Assembly (NCBI GenBank): GCA_017591395.1 | Contig: WEDG01000722.1 | Location: 124,001 to 188,000, forward strand | Reading direction: 5' to 3' | Length of the DNA: 64,000 bases | Source: Schistocephalus solidus | Taxonomy: Eukaryota > Platyhelminthes > Cestoda > Diphyllobothriidea > Diphyllobothriidae | Shown: positions 46,320-58,020 of the stretch, in pieces | Layout: every line of letters starts with the position of its first letter | Numbering within the stretch: the stretch's first letter is position 1 | Notes under the pieces: generated by a model | Told to the model about the DNA's origin: nothing | Databases searched by the model: none | What the model saw: only the letters and a program-made list of their open reading frames with translations | Program-made: the position numbers and the translations under genes

Positions 46320-47680
46320 TTAATTATTAAAATTAGGTCAAATTAATTATTAAAATATACCAAACGCCTCTATTAAGTATCCATTGTACCATCAACAGCT
46401 CAGCTCTATGTTAGGGATATGCAATTCTCCTTAGACCTGCACTATTGCCAAGTTAATTCCAGTAGCATTTGTCAACTTAACTCGCGTAATTTGACAGGAG
46501 TACAAACCAGTGAGCACTTCATAGCCTAGAATTTTTTCTTTATTTTTAGGGTCCATTTTGAGATGCTAAACGTAGGATGTTTCATCATAGCAACATTCAT
46601 TCTTGTGAGTTTACACCCTCAGCATAATTTTGCCTTTATGTGATCTAACTGCCTCAATGCTGGAATTGTTCGTCACGATTTCTTTACCCTGGAAATTGTC
46701 ATGCAGAGCTGGGTCAACGTGACCAGCAGTCCGTCAAGAAGACGATGCTTGCTACTGCTCACAACAAACCAAATTATTTGTAAACGGTTTTGTGAGAGAG
46801 AGCAGACAGTGGAACGATGATAAATAATCAGGTAAAGCATACAATATGAACTCATGTTAAGAACTAAAACATATCCGTTCCGTTAATGCGTCTGTTCCAG
46901 ATGCACAGAGAGCCACTTGGGGTTGCAGTCTGTGGATCCGACCTGAATAAACATGGACCACGGAGAATTACGTTTTATCCAGGAGCTTCGGTCTACCTGG
47001 GTGGCTGCATAATGGCAAGAAGCCTAACTGATGAATAATAGAACTGCTCTGCTCAATCCTGCGTAACCAGGAAAAATCTACGAAAACTGCTCTCAGGAAA
47101 CCTAATAGATCCGTCTGCAGCCGGCAATTAGCAAGTCCGCGGTTTAATCGTAGATTTTTCTGCTTACTTTCTAGTGCCAAAAGTGTCCATATTCAACTCC
47201 ACAATCTTAGAGCCGCTGGAACTAAATAACAAAGTCATAAAAGTGTCTATCCGGTTTCCCCTGGATTTGACGATAACCAACCTTGTTTCTCTCATCGCTT
47301 GTAATTTTTCCTCATGTCTATGAAATCTGCTCCAAACCAGAATAATAGCAAGCCCACGATCTCAGCCCCCATTTCTGTCAATTGCATCACACACGTTTTT
47401 AATGTTTTTTTAATATCCTCTGGGCGGATAACCATTAGGTTTTCAGTTACCGAAGCATTTCGATCCTTTTCGGCTCTTTTTCATAATCGTCCATGAAGGT
47501 CTCATTTCCATAGATTTACGAAAATATCTCGGATAAGACGACAACATATGCAGGCAGTAAAATTTTAAAATCTCTTTTTTGATTCTGGACATTCTTCGCT
47601 AACACATTGCGGTAACTTCGTAAAAAGCTACATCTTACACTGTATGGAGGATAATATCTGCTATTCCTTTGACCCGCTTG
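46320..47680. other. No recognisable gene
   Basis: A few short local AATTAATTATTAA repeats near 46300-46350. Otherwise nothing supported. Confidence 0.5.
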
Positions 47681-47684
47681 TGAA

Positions 47685-47990
47685 AAATTTGGCGACCTCG
47701 GAGGGATTCGAACCCACGCCAGCAAGGGGAAGACTTTAGTACAGCCAACGCTCTAGCCAACCAAGCTACGAGGCGCCTATCGGGATGACTACCAGGCACA
47801 ATTAATTAGTAGAGGATTTTGGCAGCTTTTTACTAATTCCTTTGACGCATTCGTGAAAACCTCGGTGGCCTCGGAGGGATTCGAACCCACACCAGCAAGG
47901 GGAAGACTTTAGTACAGCCAACGCTCTAGCCAACCAAGCTACGAAGGCCCCACCGGGAGCCGTGAGTTTAATCACATTTGGGTCAAGTTA
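47685..47990 (-). repeat. Two S1 SINEs in tandem, minus orientation
   Basis: Both copies (47690-47780 and 47865-47960) read on the minus strand CTCGTAGCTTGGTTGGCTAG ... GTGGGTTCGAATCCCTCCGA, so A and B boxes are intact in both. They are much closer to each other than to the 4.9 kb copy. Confidence 0.75.
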
Positions 47991-48263
47991 CCGTGTGAGT
48001 AAACTCACGGCTTCAGGATGTTATGTTGGTACTAATGTCAGCTGTCAAAGGCTTTCTTTAATCAATCAACAAGTCCGATCCGAGTACATACAGAGTGTGA
48101 TAAGTTCACAGCATGTCATAAAAGAACACTAGAAGCTTAACAGATTTAAACCGGAAAAAAAAACAATTTTAACAGACAGATTGGACAAATTCCGAAATTG
48201 AGAATTGGAGCATACTCCACAGTTAATGGGCGCAGAGCGGAACAGAATCAAACCATTACCTTA

Positions 48264-48560
48264 CCCCCCCCCCCCCCCACCCCCCAAACCAGTGGCGAGG
48301 GAAACACATGGCTCGCCTAAGAATCTAGAGCAGAGAAATTTGAATTAGTCATACGGCTGGCAACTGTGTCCTTCGTATCACGACGTTAATGTAAAAGACG
48401 AGAAATCGCGAGATCTAATCCTGACACTAACCACAAAAATGACCCTGACCCTAAAATCCAACCTTATCCTGAACTTAAACCTAACCTTGACCATGAGCCT
48501 ATTCATAATTTCCCTGAAATGTGGTGCTTCCTATTCCCATGTCTTGTTTAGGCGGCCGTA
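48264..48560 (+). repeat. Poly-C run and 3' part of a TIR element
   Basis: A C-run lies at 48266-48288. About 48420-48558 carries CCTAACC-like repeats and the end GTCTTGTTTAGGCGGCC, matching the right end of the 36179-36470 element. Confidence 0.6.
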
Positions 48561-49572
48561 CAGGACTTCGCTAAATTTTCCTAACATGGATATTCATAGC
48601 TTGCTAAGTGGAAATCCTGAATGCAGGTCTAGCAGCAGGTTGCATGCAAAATTATTCAGGCATGTAAAACTAATTTAAAAGAAAAAGATACTGCGACTTC
48701 AAGTAGTTTATCTACATAATAAGTTACAGGTATATGGTACAAATTTGAGGGCCAAGACAATCCATATTGTGATAGTTGCTAAGATTGGGAATATTCCGAA
48801 ATTCGAAAATCAGAGTACGCCTCACAGTACACAGAAAATAAAAAAACTGCGCAACGCTCATGAGCGAGCAACGTGCGTACAGACGGACAGCATCAAAACA
48901 TTAACCTACCGCCAAATGGCGCACCGTGGCGCGACTTACACATGGCTCGCCTAGGGATCTGGGGCAGGGAAATATGGATTAGTCATACAGCTGGCAACTG
49001 TGTGCTTCGTACCTCGATTTTAATGTACCAGAAGAGATGTCGAGAGATCGAAGCTGCGACTCGCTCCGCCAACATATTGCCTGAGTCCGCGGGTTTCGCT
49101 ATTTTACGTGGCTGTCTAGATGCTAGGAAAAAGAGGACTCCGTCGATAGTTTAAAATAGCAGTACATTTCCATTAATTTTAAAGTTAAATTAGTAGTTTG
49201 CACTAAAAATTGACCGCTCAATCTTCGCCTCATGATTTGTATCCAAAGGTTTCCTTTACCGAACATCCTGCTTTTATTTTTCTGGATTCGCCTGCTAGCA
49301 ATTGTGCAGAGAGTGTTGGTCGCATAATTCATTTGTAACCAACCAAACCCTGACTCTCGTCTCGCCACGCGTGTGAATAACCCTTTCATAGTTCATGTGC
49401 GAGCGAGCTAGACTGATGTTTTTGTTGTTTTAGAAATTACACGGCAGGTAAGCATGTTGGCTCTACGCGCTGACCCGCCGACGCAGGCCTCAGTGCCGTG
49501 CCCCCTGCCGTATCCCTCCCCCCCCCCCCCCCCCCCACCCACCACCACCTCTACGGAGAGGCCAGACAGCAC

Positions 49573-49608
49573 AGCCAATCCGCGGCTGGCTTCCATTAAC
49601 TATATAAA
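49573..49608 (+). promoter_or_regulatory. CCAAT and TATA elements of the left FABP gene
   Basis: AGCCAATCCG at 49573-49582 and TATATAAA at 49601-49608, 55 bp before the start codon. Both are conserved in the right copy. Confidence 0.6.
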
Positions 49609-49662
49609 TCAACTGAAAAGGAGTGCTGATATCACCAATCCTCCTCTTGTCCTCCTCCCACC

Positions 49663-50459
49663 ATGGATGCATTTCTCGGATCCTGGAAGCTGGATCACAG
49701 CGAGGGCTTCGACGAAGTCATGAGCCGTTTAGGTGTGAATTTTGTCACTCGCAAGGCGGGCAACACACTCAAACCCACGGTGACAGTCACGAAGGAGGGC
49801 GATCACTACAAGATGGTCACTGCCAGCACCTTCAAAACTTGCCACTTCGAGTTCAAACTGGGAGAGCCCTTTGAAGAGACCACGCTAGATGGTCGCAAGG
49901 TAACATCCACCGTAACCTTGGAGGGCGATGTGATGAAACAAGTTCAGGTGGGCGATAAAACTACAGAAATCGAGAGGAGGATTGATGGCGACCATATGAA
50001 GACGGTAAGTGACACTTGCGAGGTTTTCCGGTCACCGATCCTACTATTATTTTCTTCTCGTGCATACATTTTTATTTACAGTTTGATGGAAGGCACTTAG
50101 ATGTGTAAGTAGGTGCCGTAAGTGTATAAAGCCCAACGTTGTTTAGTCGGTAGCAAAAAATCACCGCGCTCCCTGTCCATAGTCATGCATACAAACTGTA
50201 CGAAGAGCCGTCAGTAAAGTAAACTCCGAAATCTCCTATAAAGTTCCACTCAAAAAGGGAATATCTAAGGGATTTATATCACATGCTGTTTTGATTAACT
50301 GCAGGTTTCGCCTCAAATATTGACATAACTATGTCACTTCCCCTCTCACTCATTAACTAGACTAATTGGAGTTACTAATGTTACTCTCCTCTGCCACCTC
50401 TTTTGCAGACCGTGAAAGTGGATGAGCTGAAATGCCACAGGGACTACAAGAAGATCTAA
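49663..50459 (+). CDS. Fatty acid-binding protein, left copy, two exons
   Basis: A cytosolic lipid chaperone; cestodes cannot make fatty acids de novo and use FABPs to handle host lipids (family knowledge). Exon 1 is 49663-50004 (114 codons), intron 50005-50408 (GTAAGT...TTTTGCAG), exon 2 50409-50459 (16 codons and TAA), 130 residues in total. The FABP signature is GSWKLDHSEGFD at residues 6-17. The carboxylate-binding set is present: Arg105/Arg106, Arg125 and Tyr127 (CHRDYKKI end). Lengths and the single intron near residue 114 fit what I recall of Echinococcus FABP genes. The start lies in a good context (CCCACCATGG), 55 bp after TATATAAA. The product is identical to that of the right copy at 55525-56297. 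Confidence 0.95.
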
Positions 50460-51619
50460 TCGGCCTCCTCCCGGTTTCCTATGTTTCTCTTGATGATCAA
50501 CTGCCAGCAATCACTGGAAAATATACGCTTTTTTATTGCGCTTTACTTGCTTGTGAAAACTCATCCTGGGAGAAGTAAACGACAGGCAGTCAGAATGTTT
50601 TACGGAAGAGACATTCGGGGGAAAGGGGACGTCTAAAAACTTGTTGCTGCCAAACAGCACTGGTTCCACGAGAGAGCAACAAGGCCTAGGAAGAGAATGC
50701 AGATCAACTCGTAATTGTGCCATTTCGGTGATGTTCAGTTAATCGTGTGAGGACTCCTTATGGAAATCAGGAGGAGGTAAATCCACAAATTGGCTTCTTG
50801 GGGGTTGAAACGGTCCATCTTGGTTCACAGTCCAGGCCTTTTAACTTTCGAGTTTACATACGCGAACTCTTTTCCATTAGAGAACCCATCTGTAATACCA
50901 CTGGAAATGCACTTGGTAGCACCAACGAGCAAGGCAGTTTTGGGAACAACTTTCTTCTCGTGTCATCAGCGGGATCTCATGATAGAACCTAGTTTAACAT
51001 TCCCCATTAACAAATTGCGACTACATTCGTAGTTTAAAGAGAAGCTTTCAAATACAATTAACTTAGGTAGCGCCAAATTCTTCTACCATTTTGGTAGCTA
51101 AAATCCGTATTTTAAAGAAGTTCTCCCAGGAAAGAGGTACAGAGTCTCACAATGGCGACAGCAACATATTTCACACGCCAAGCTACCCGACGTTCACATT
51201 CGTAGCCTCAATTGCGGAAAAGAGGAACATGGATCATAAATAGACACCCCAGTCAAGTCGTCGCCCTGTTTCGCTCGTTTGCTTTTGCTACACTAAAAGA
51301 AGCGGGTAGTGAATTCAAACGTAATTGCATTCGTTCTAAAAGCATTATAATAAATGCGAGGTCATTTCTCGGAATAATGCATTCTAGTAGACGAGAAGGC
51401 TCACGTAAAAATTGAGAGAATGGGAAAATTGCACGATAACGTACGAAGGGGTGTGGATTAACTGACAAAAGATAATCAGGGAAGCGTCGTGTTTACATTG
51501 TAATCCTCGTAACCGTAGTAAAAGAACTACGTTCTTGCCAGAAATTCACCAGAAAGGAATTTTTCAAAAGGAGTTCAACAGAAGAAAAGTAACTTTTGAG
51601 CGAAGGAATATCAAAAAGT

Positions 51620-51760
51620 ACAACAGGAACTGGTCTAGCCATTTCTGGCATTTTAGCCGTCGGTAGCCGGCCGTAACGAACCCCAGATATGAGTGACCTG
51701 GGATTCGAACCCTTGTTGAATACTGCGTAGTCTAATGCTCTTTAAGTGAGTCATGATTTG
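51620..51760 (-). repeat. S2-type SINE remnant across the left-arm edge
   Basis: On the minus strand: GGGTTCGAATCCCAGGTCAC (B box), then CGACGGCTAAAATGCCAGAAATGGC, here given in parts, the stem II and GAAA part of the S2 hammerhead segment. The inverted-repeat arm stops inside it. Confidence 0.5.
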
Positions 51761-52508
51761 AAGTGTGTTGATTTGCCTCAGACAGTCAGGATTCAGTAGA
51801 TAGCTCATACGTCGATTCGTCCCTCGAAAACGGCTGCATCTATTTCTCAGTCTGTTTGAGATATTGCTGCAGCTTACCTCTGATTTTGCCGTATTGAGTA
51901 CTTTCCCAGCAATTTTATCGCCCTGAATTCTGATTTGTGAAATTCGCCATTGTCGGTTATCGTATTCCGTCGACAGCGTTTCAGCTACTGAATGCCGAAG
52001 GCTGCACTGTTAGCCTCTGTGTGCAAGTGTCCTACAATTGTCTGCCAACCTGATGTGGGCGCCAGGCACCGCGCCAACTACAACCACAGCTGACGGCACT
52101 CGGTGAATCTGTGGCTGGTTAACAGTCCAGTGCGCAAAAAAAACATTCAACTGCAGGCGCAAACCTTTGAACTGCCTGTATGTTCCTGGCCATACTGAAC
52201 ACCGCCCTGAATTCTGTAAACCCACTCTTTGACTCCTCGACTGCCTCATGTATTCCATCCTAGTCATTGACAGCCTGGAGTTCTGCCAGGTAGAACGGAC
52301 GTAGAGACTGGGAGGGTGAAGCAAGAAAGCTGAGGTGGGCGAGAAACCGTTGGAAGTATTCGTCAGTATGTTCGTGATGAAAAACTAGTGACTGGCGGTA
52401 ATGAAGACATCATCCTTTCCATATCGCCACATTTTATGCATGAGAAGTCACCTGAGTCCTAATGGCTTCAAGCTATTCAACTTTAAATAATCTGTTACCA
52501 CGAAGCTG

Positions 52509-52856
52509 TTGGCACGGCGGGCGGCTGAGTCATGTTTGGGTCTGACGTTCAATTCGCGAAATCAACCGCGATGCCAAAATATCTTGTGCACCCATCAACA
52601 CATCCCACAGTCCTCCCATGAGCTCGACTACCAGTACCAGCAGCTGAGACCCCCCCCCCATTATCCTCATTGTCACAGCACATGCACATCACGCATCGGC
52701 CTGGTCGGTCACTTGCGAATACATCGCACAGAGACCGGCGAACCAGTGCAAGGAGCACCAACATACAGCCACCGCGCCCGACGCAACTGTCCGCACTGCC
52801 CACGCACATTCACACACCACTTAGGGCACATGCGTCTCCACGTAAACCTGCGATAG
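52509..52856 (+). pseudogene. C2H2 zinc-finger tail fragment of a LINE-type protein
   Basis: A 115-codon frame with SRIGLVGHLRIHRTETGEPV, then CPHCPRTFTH and HLGHMRLH. Zinc-finger modules of this wording form the C-terminal tail of LINE proteins in diphyllobothriid tapeworms, to my recollection, downstream of a reverse transcriptase like that at 38-40 kb. One finger is complete (C-x2-C...H-x-H form is shortened: TFTHHLGHMRLH lacks residues); the preceding one has lost its spacing. It is a 5'-truncated fragment, not a host transcription factor. Confidence 0.6.
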
Positions 52857-53029
52857 AACGCCGCCAACTATACCACAAGACGACATTTCTCCTCATCAGC
52901 CTCTGCATCTCATATGATCATAAAACAAAACCACAAAAACCATGCCCCTAGTCAGCATAGCTGATTGAGAGGCAAGTATCATCATCGGCTTCTGCTGCAT
53001 GTGTGATCGGAGCTTGAAAATATCACGGG

Positions 53030-53200
53030 GCGATAAGCGCCGTAGGTTGGAAGGTTGCCAACTGGCAATTACACTCAGAGCTCGCAGTCAGTCCAATGTG
53101 TGTTGTGTAGAGTGGCTGACTGGTGGTCAGAGAGTCAGGCTACGATGGCTCCTTCTTAACGCGCCTCTGGCTAATCACACATGTTAAATGCGAGACGTTC
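53030..53200 (-). repeat. R1 repeat piece, minus orientation
   Basis: GGAAGGTTGCCAACTGGCAA through GAGTGGCTGACTGGTGGTCA is the reverse complement of about 53935-54095. Confidence 0.65.
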
Positions 53201-53719
53201 AACCCTATGTTGTGTGAAATCCTGGTGCATGTGTTTGGGGGGCAGGTCGTGTACGTTTTACGCGAAGACGGGGTCACCAGTAGCTGCGCCCCCTTTCCCC
53301 ACCACACAACTGACCGGCTCGTAAACTTAAACTCTACTACAAAGGCAGCCACTATGTCATAATGATTATGGAAATAAGGAAATTTCAGAACCGTCAGCAA
53401 ATATTAGGTGCAGTCCTTGAAAACGCTTAATTTCCTTCTTTGCCGTATTTAATGAATAATGAACGCGACGCCGACGAAGTAAGAGACTAACGCGTGATAA
53501 GAATTAATCACAAGGAAGCCTCTTCCATGCAGGAGATGCTGATGTTCATCTATAGGAGTGCACTGTTGAAATATCGAAGGCTTGATTAATCGAACCATAT
53601 GGATAAATGCGGAGCAAGTAAATCACATGGATAAACTGGTCACGTGAATTCATTTTCTGCCATAACTTTGAGCGTGTAGGTTAACTTCTAAAACAATTGG
53701 ACTAACCCACACGCACGCT

Positions 53720-54195
53720 ATTTCGACCGCCGTGTTAGACCAGGTCCACCGTATGCTGTGCAGCGATGGTGACCCACGCTGCATGAGTGTAGACTTGCGC
53801 TTGATCAACGCCACTCTCTGTTCTACTCCCCCCGCCAGGATCCGGTGCCGAAGCAGAGTCAAGAAAACCGAAGATGGGAGAGGGCGCAGATGGCTGGCGC
53901 GGCCGGAGCTGCTCCTAGGCGTACCACCACACCTGGCTCAGCTCCCACGGAGTGGGAGTGCCATAAAGGCCACATTAAGAAGGAGCCATTGCAGCCTGAC
54001 CCTCAGTCCGCCAGTCAGCCACTCCACACAAAACACACATTGGGCTGACCACGCAGTCCGAGTTATCCCGTCAGTTGGCAACCTTCCAAGCCACGGCTTT
54101 TAGCGCACCGTGATAGTTTCAAGCGCGTCAGATTGTTTATAGCGAGGAAAATGCGCTGAGCTGTTGACCTCACTCTCTCCCCCACCTCCACATCA
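53720..54195 (+). repeat. R1 repeat copy, plus orientation
   Basis: Matches 63510-64000 closely from AGGTCCACCGTATGCT to GACCTCACTCTCTCCCCC. With the minus piece at 53030 it forms an inverted pair within the spacer. Confidence 0.85.
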
Positions 54196-55524
54196 GACCA
54201 CCATCCGAGCCAGTCAGTTGACTGATGTGGGAGTGGGCGCATTGGCTGATGGGTTGGCGTACCCGTCTTCGCGCGCCACAGCACGACCTGGCCCCCATAA
54301 CGCACACATCAGGATTCTGGCTAAAATGCCAGAAACGGCTAGACCAGTTCCTGTTGTACTTTACGATATTCCTTCGCTCAAAAGTTACTTTTCTTCTGTG
54401 GAACTCTTTTTGAAAAATTCCTTTCTGGTGAATTTCTGGCAAGAAAGTAGTTCTTTTACGACGGTTACGAGGATTACAATGTAAACACGACACTTCCCTG
54501 ATTATCTTTTGTCAGTTAATCCACACCCCTTCGTACGTTATCGTGCAATTTTCCCATTCTCTCAATTTTTTTACGTGAGCCTTCTCGTCTACTAGAATGC
54601 ATTATTCCGAGAAATGACCTCGCATTTTATTATAATGCTTTTTAGAACGAATGCAATTACGTTTGAATTCACTACCCGCTTCTTTTAGTGTAGCAAAAGC
54701 AAAAGAGCAAAACAGGGCAACGACTTGACTGGGGTGTCTATTTATGATCCATGTTCCTCTTTTCCGCAATTGAGGCTACGAATGTGAACGTCGGGTAGCT
54801 TGGCGTGTGAAATATGTTGCTGTCGCCATTGTGTGACTCTGTACCTCTTTCCTGGGAGAACTTCTTTAAAAATACGGATTTTTAGCTACCAAAATGGTAG
54901 AAGAATTTGGCGCTACCTAAGTTAATTGTATTTGAAAGCTTCTCTTTAAACTACGAATGTAGTCGCAATTTGTTAATGGGGAATGTTAAACTAGGTTCTA
55001 TCATGAGATCCCGCTGATGACACGAGAAGAAAGTTGTTCCCAAAACTGCCTTGCTCGTTGGTGCTACCAAGTGCATTTCCAGTGGTATTTCAGATGGGTT
55101 CTCTAATGGAAAAGAGTTCGCGTATGTAAACTCGAAAGTTAAAAGGCCTGGACTGTGAACCAAGATGGACCGTTTCAACCCCCAAGAAGCCAATTTGTGG
55201 ATTTACCTCCTCCTGATTTCCATAAGGAGTCCTCACACGATTAACTGAACATCACCAAAATGGCACAATTACGAGTTGATCTGCATTCTCTTCCTAGGCC
55301 TTGTTGCTCTCTCGTGGAACCAGTGCTGTATGGCAGCAACAAGTTTTTAGACGTCCCCTTTTCCCCCGAATGTCTCTTCCGTAAAACATTCTGACTGCCT
55401 GTCGTTTACTTCTCCCAGGATGAGTTTTCACAAGCAAGTAAAGTGCAATAAAAAAGCGTATATTTTCCAGTGATTGCTGGCAGTTGATCATCAAGAGAAA
55501 CATAGGAAACCGGGAGGAGGCCGA

Positions 55525-56297
55525 TTAGATCTTCTTGTAGTCCCTGTGGCATTTCAGCTCATCCACTTTCACGGTCTGCAAAAGAGGTGGCAGAGGAGAG
55601 TAACATTAGTAACTCCAATTAGTCTAGTTAATGAGTGAGATGGGAAGTGACATAGTTATGTCAATATTTGAGGCGAAACCTGCAGTTAATCAAAACAGCA
55701 TGTGATATAAATCCCTTAGATATTACCTTTTTGAGTGGAACTTTACTGACGGCTCTTCGTTCAGTTTGTATGCATGACTATGGACAGGGAGCGCGGAGAT
55801 TTTTTGCTACCGACTAAACAACGTTGGGCTTTATACACTTACGGCACCTACTTACACATCTAAGTGCCTTCCATCAAACTGTAAATAAAAATGTATGCAC
55901 GAAAAGAAAATAATAGTAGGATCGGTGACCGGAAAACCTCGCAAGTGTCACTTACCGTCTTCATATGGTCACCATCAATCCTCCTCTCGATTTCTGTAGT
56001 TTTATCGCCCACCTGAACTTGTTTCATCACATCGCCCTCCAAGGTTACGGTGGATGTTACCTTGCGACCATCTAGCGTGGTCTCTTCGAAGGGCTCTCCC
56101 AGTTTGAACTCGAAGTGGCAAGTTTTGAAGGTGCTGGCAGTGACCATCTTGTAGTGATCGCCCTCCTTCGTGACTGTCACCGTGGGTTTGAGTGTGTTGC
56201 CCGCCTTGCGAGTGACAAAATTCACACCTAAACGGCTCATGACTTCGTCGAAGCCCTCGCTGTGATCCAGCTTCCAGGATCCGAGAAATGCATCCAT
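55525..56297 (-). CDS. Fatty acid-binding protein, right copy, two exons
   Basis: Exon 1 is 56297-55956 (114 codons), intron 55955-55576, exon 2 55575-55525 (16 codons and TAA). The protein is identical to the left copy. I find two synonymous differences in exon 1 (a Phe codon TTT/TTC and a Gly codon GGC/GGT) and none in exon 2. Splice sites are intact. The intron is slightly shorter than that of the left copy (380 against 404 bp). The genes are convergent (tail to tail), with about 5.1 kb between their stop codons. An 80-codon frame in the 3' flank (54951-55193) is conserved in both arms, but this follows from the duplication. Confidence 0.95.
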
Positions 56298-56350
56298 GAT
56301 GGGAGGAGGACAAGAGGAGGATTGGTGATATCAGCACTCCTTTTCAGTTG

Positions 56351-56385
56351 ATTTATATAGTTAATGGAAGCCAGCCGCGGATTGG
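56351..56385 (-). promoter_or_regulatory. TATA and CCAAT elements of the right FABP gene
   Basis: Minus-strand TATATAAAT (56359-56351) and CCAAT (56385-56381), at the same distances from the start codon as in the left copy. Confidence 0.6.
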
Positions 56386-57399
56386 CTGTGCTGGCTGGCC
56401 TCTCCGTAGAGGTGGTGGTGGGTGGGGGGATATGGCAGGGGGCACGGCATTGAGCAGGTACTGAGGCCTGCATCGGCGTGTCAGCGCGTAGAGCCAACAT
56501 GCTTACCTGCCGTGTAATTTCTAAACAACAAAAACATCAGTCTAGCTCGCTCGCACATGAACTATGAAAGGGTTATTCACACGCGTAGCGAGACGAGAGT
56601 CAGGGTTTGGTTGGTTACAAATGAATTATGCGACCAACACTCTCTGCACAATTGCTAGCAGGCGAATCCAGAAAAATAAAAGCAGGATGTTCGGTAAAGG
56701 AAACCTTTGGATACAAATCATGAGGCGAAGATTGAGCGGTCAATTTTTAGTGCAAACTCTTAATTTAACTTTAAAATTAATGGAAATGTATTGCTATTTT
56801 AAACTATCAACGGAGTCCTCTTTTTCCTAGCATCTAGACAGCCACGTAAAATAGCGAAACCCGCGGACTCAGGCAATATGTTGGCGGAGCGAGTCGCAGC
56901 TTCGATCTCTCGACATCTCTTCTGGTACATTAAAATCGAGGTACGAAGCACACAGTTGCCAGCTGTATGACTAATCCATATTTCCCTGCCCCAGATCCCT
57001 AGGCGAGCCATGTGTAAGTCGCGTCACGGTAGGGCCCACGGCGCGCCATTTGGCGGTAGATTAATGTTTTGATGCTCTCCGTCTGTACGCACGTTGCTCG
57101 CTCATGAGCGTTGCGCAGTTTTTTTATTTTCTGTGTACTGTGAGGCGTACTCTGATTTTCGAATTTCGGAATATTCCCAATCTGTCAAACTTACTTCTTT
57201 GCTGGCTGCCGTTTATCGAGTATTAATTGTTCCGTTGTTGCATTCGTAAAAGGTATCACAATCTGGATGGCCTCGGCCCTCAAACGGTAGATGTTTCAGT
57301 GTGCATACCACCGCCACAGTCCCGCCTCTGCACTCGTCTACTTATAATGTTGCAACTCCTATTTCGCTAAATATCGTATTTACATCAGTGGTATATTTC

Positions 57400-58020
57400 C
57401 GTTTTTAGGATTGTTTCTACACTCCTGCGTAATTTTAACGCCAACTTTATTTCAGTTTTATATTCGGGATTTCCAAGCTGCAAGCTATGCATTCCATGTA
57501 AGGAAATTCTTACATTTATATACGTTTCCAAGAATAAGTAGTATAGTGCTCGTAAAATTTCACACCGAATATAAATCATGCAGTATACTTTACAGGCAGC
57601 AGTAGTAAGTGGAAAGATAAGATGCTTTATGAATGGACATTTCATGGTCTTAAAGGATCTCATATTTGGCATTTAGAAACCAAAATATACCGTTTTTTTA
57701 CATATTACTTTTGAAGGAGATGTCATTTTCTGCAAAATGAGTATCTGAAATTATATTTTATGCCTCGTTTCTGTAACATATAAATATATTTATAATGCCA
57801 TTGAATACTGTTGAAAAAAACCTACTATATAAATTGTCCTTTTTACTGTGTAGTTTTGGAAGGCAGTCGGAAGGAACTTCTTCAAAAGCCGGCATCCTGA
57901 TCTGACTGAAATATCCTGTGACCACACTGCCTTTTAATTTATATTAAAATAATTCTTAACTACTCTTTTCTAATCGAAAACCCATCTCATAATTTCAGTT
58001 AACAGAGAGCTTACGAGTAG
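57400..58020. repeat. R2 foldback element copy
   Basis: The right end (GGAAGGCAGTCGGAAGGAAC, CTTCAAAAGCCGGCATCCTG, then ATCGAAAACCCATCTCA) matches 27985-28130. The left part is less clear. It lies just outside the right FABP arm. Confidence 0.5.

Larger units (their letters stand above)
48743..51658. repeat. Left arm of the FABP inverted duplication
   Basis: Continuous match to the reverse complement of 54319-57183. A more diverged extension, 48743-48781 against about 57245-57285, lies beyond an insertion of about 60 bp present only in the right arm. Differences are sparse; the largest is a C-run (49519-49537) that the right arm lacks. Confidence 0.95.
51659..54318. other. Spacer of the FABP inverted duplication
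   Basis: 2.66 kb present once. It holds an S2-type tRNA-like remnant at its left edge (51659-51760), a LINE zinc-finger tail (52509-52856), two R1 repeat pieces in opposite orientation and no recognised intact gene. Confidence 0.7.
54319..57285. repeat. Right arm of the FABP inverted duplication
   Basis: Reverse complement of 48743-51658. It contains an identical arrangement of promoter, exons and 3' flank, and a T-to-C transition series but no frame damage. Confidence 0.95.

Noticed and set aside
49123..49389. 88-codon gene conserved in both FABP arms (also 56564-56830)
   Set aside because: Conservation follows from the recent duplication; no family resemblance.
50790..51032. 80-codon gene conserved in both FABP arms (also 54951-55193)
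   Set aside because: It lies in the FABP 3' flank and is conserved only because the arms are; no recognised domain.
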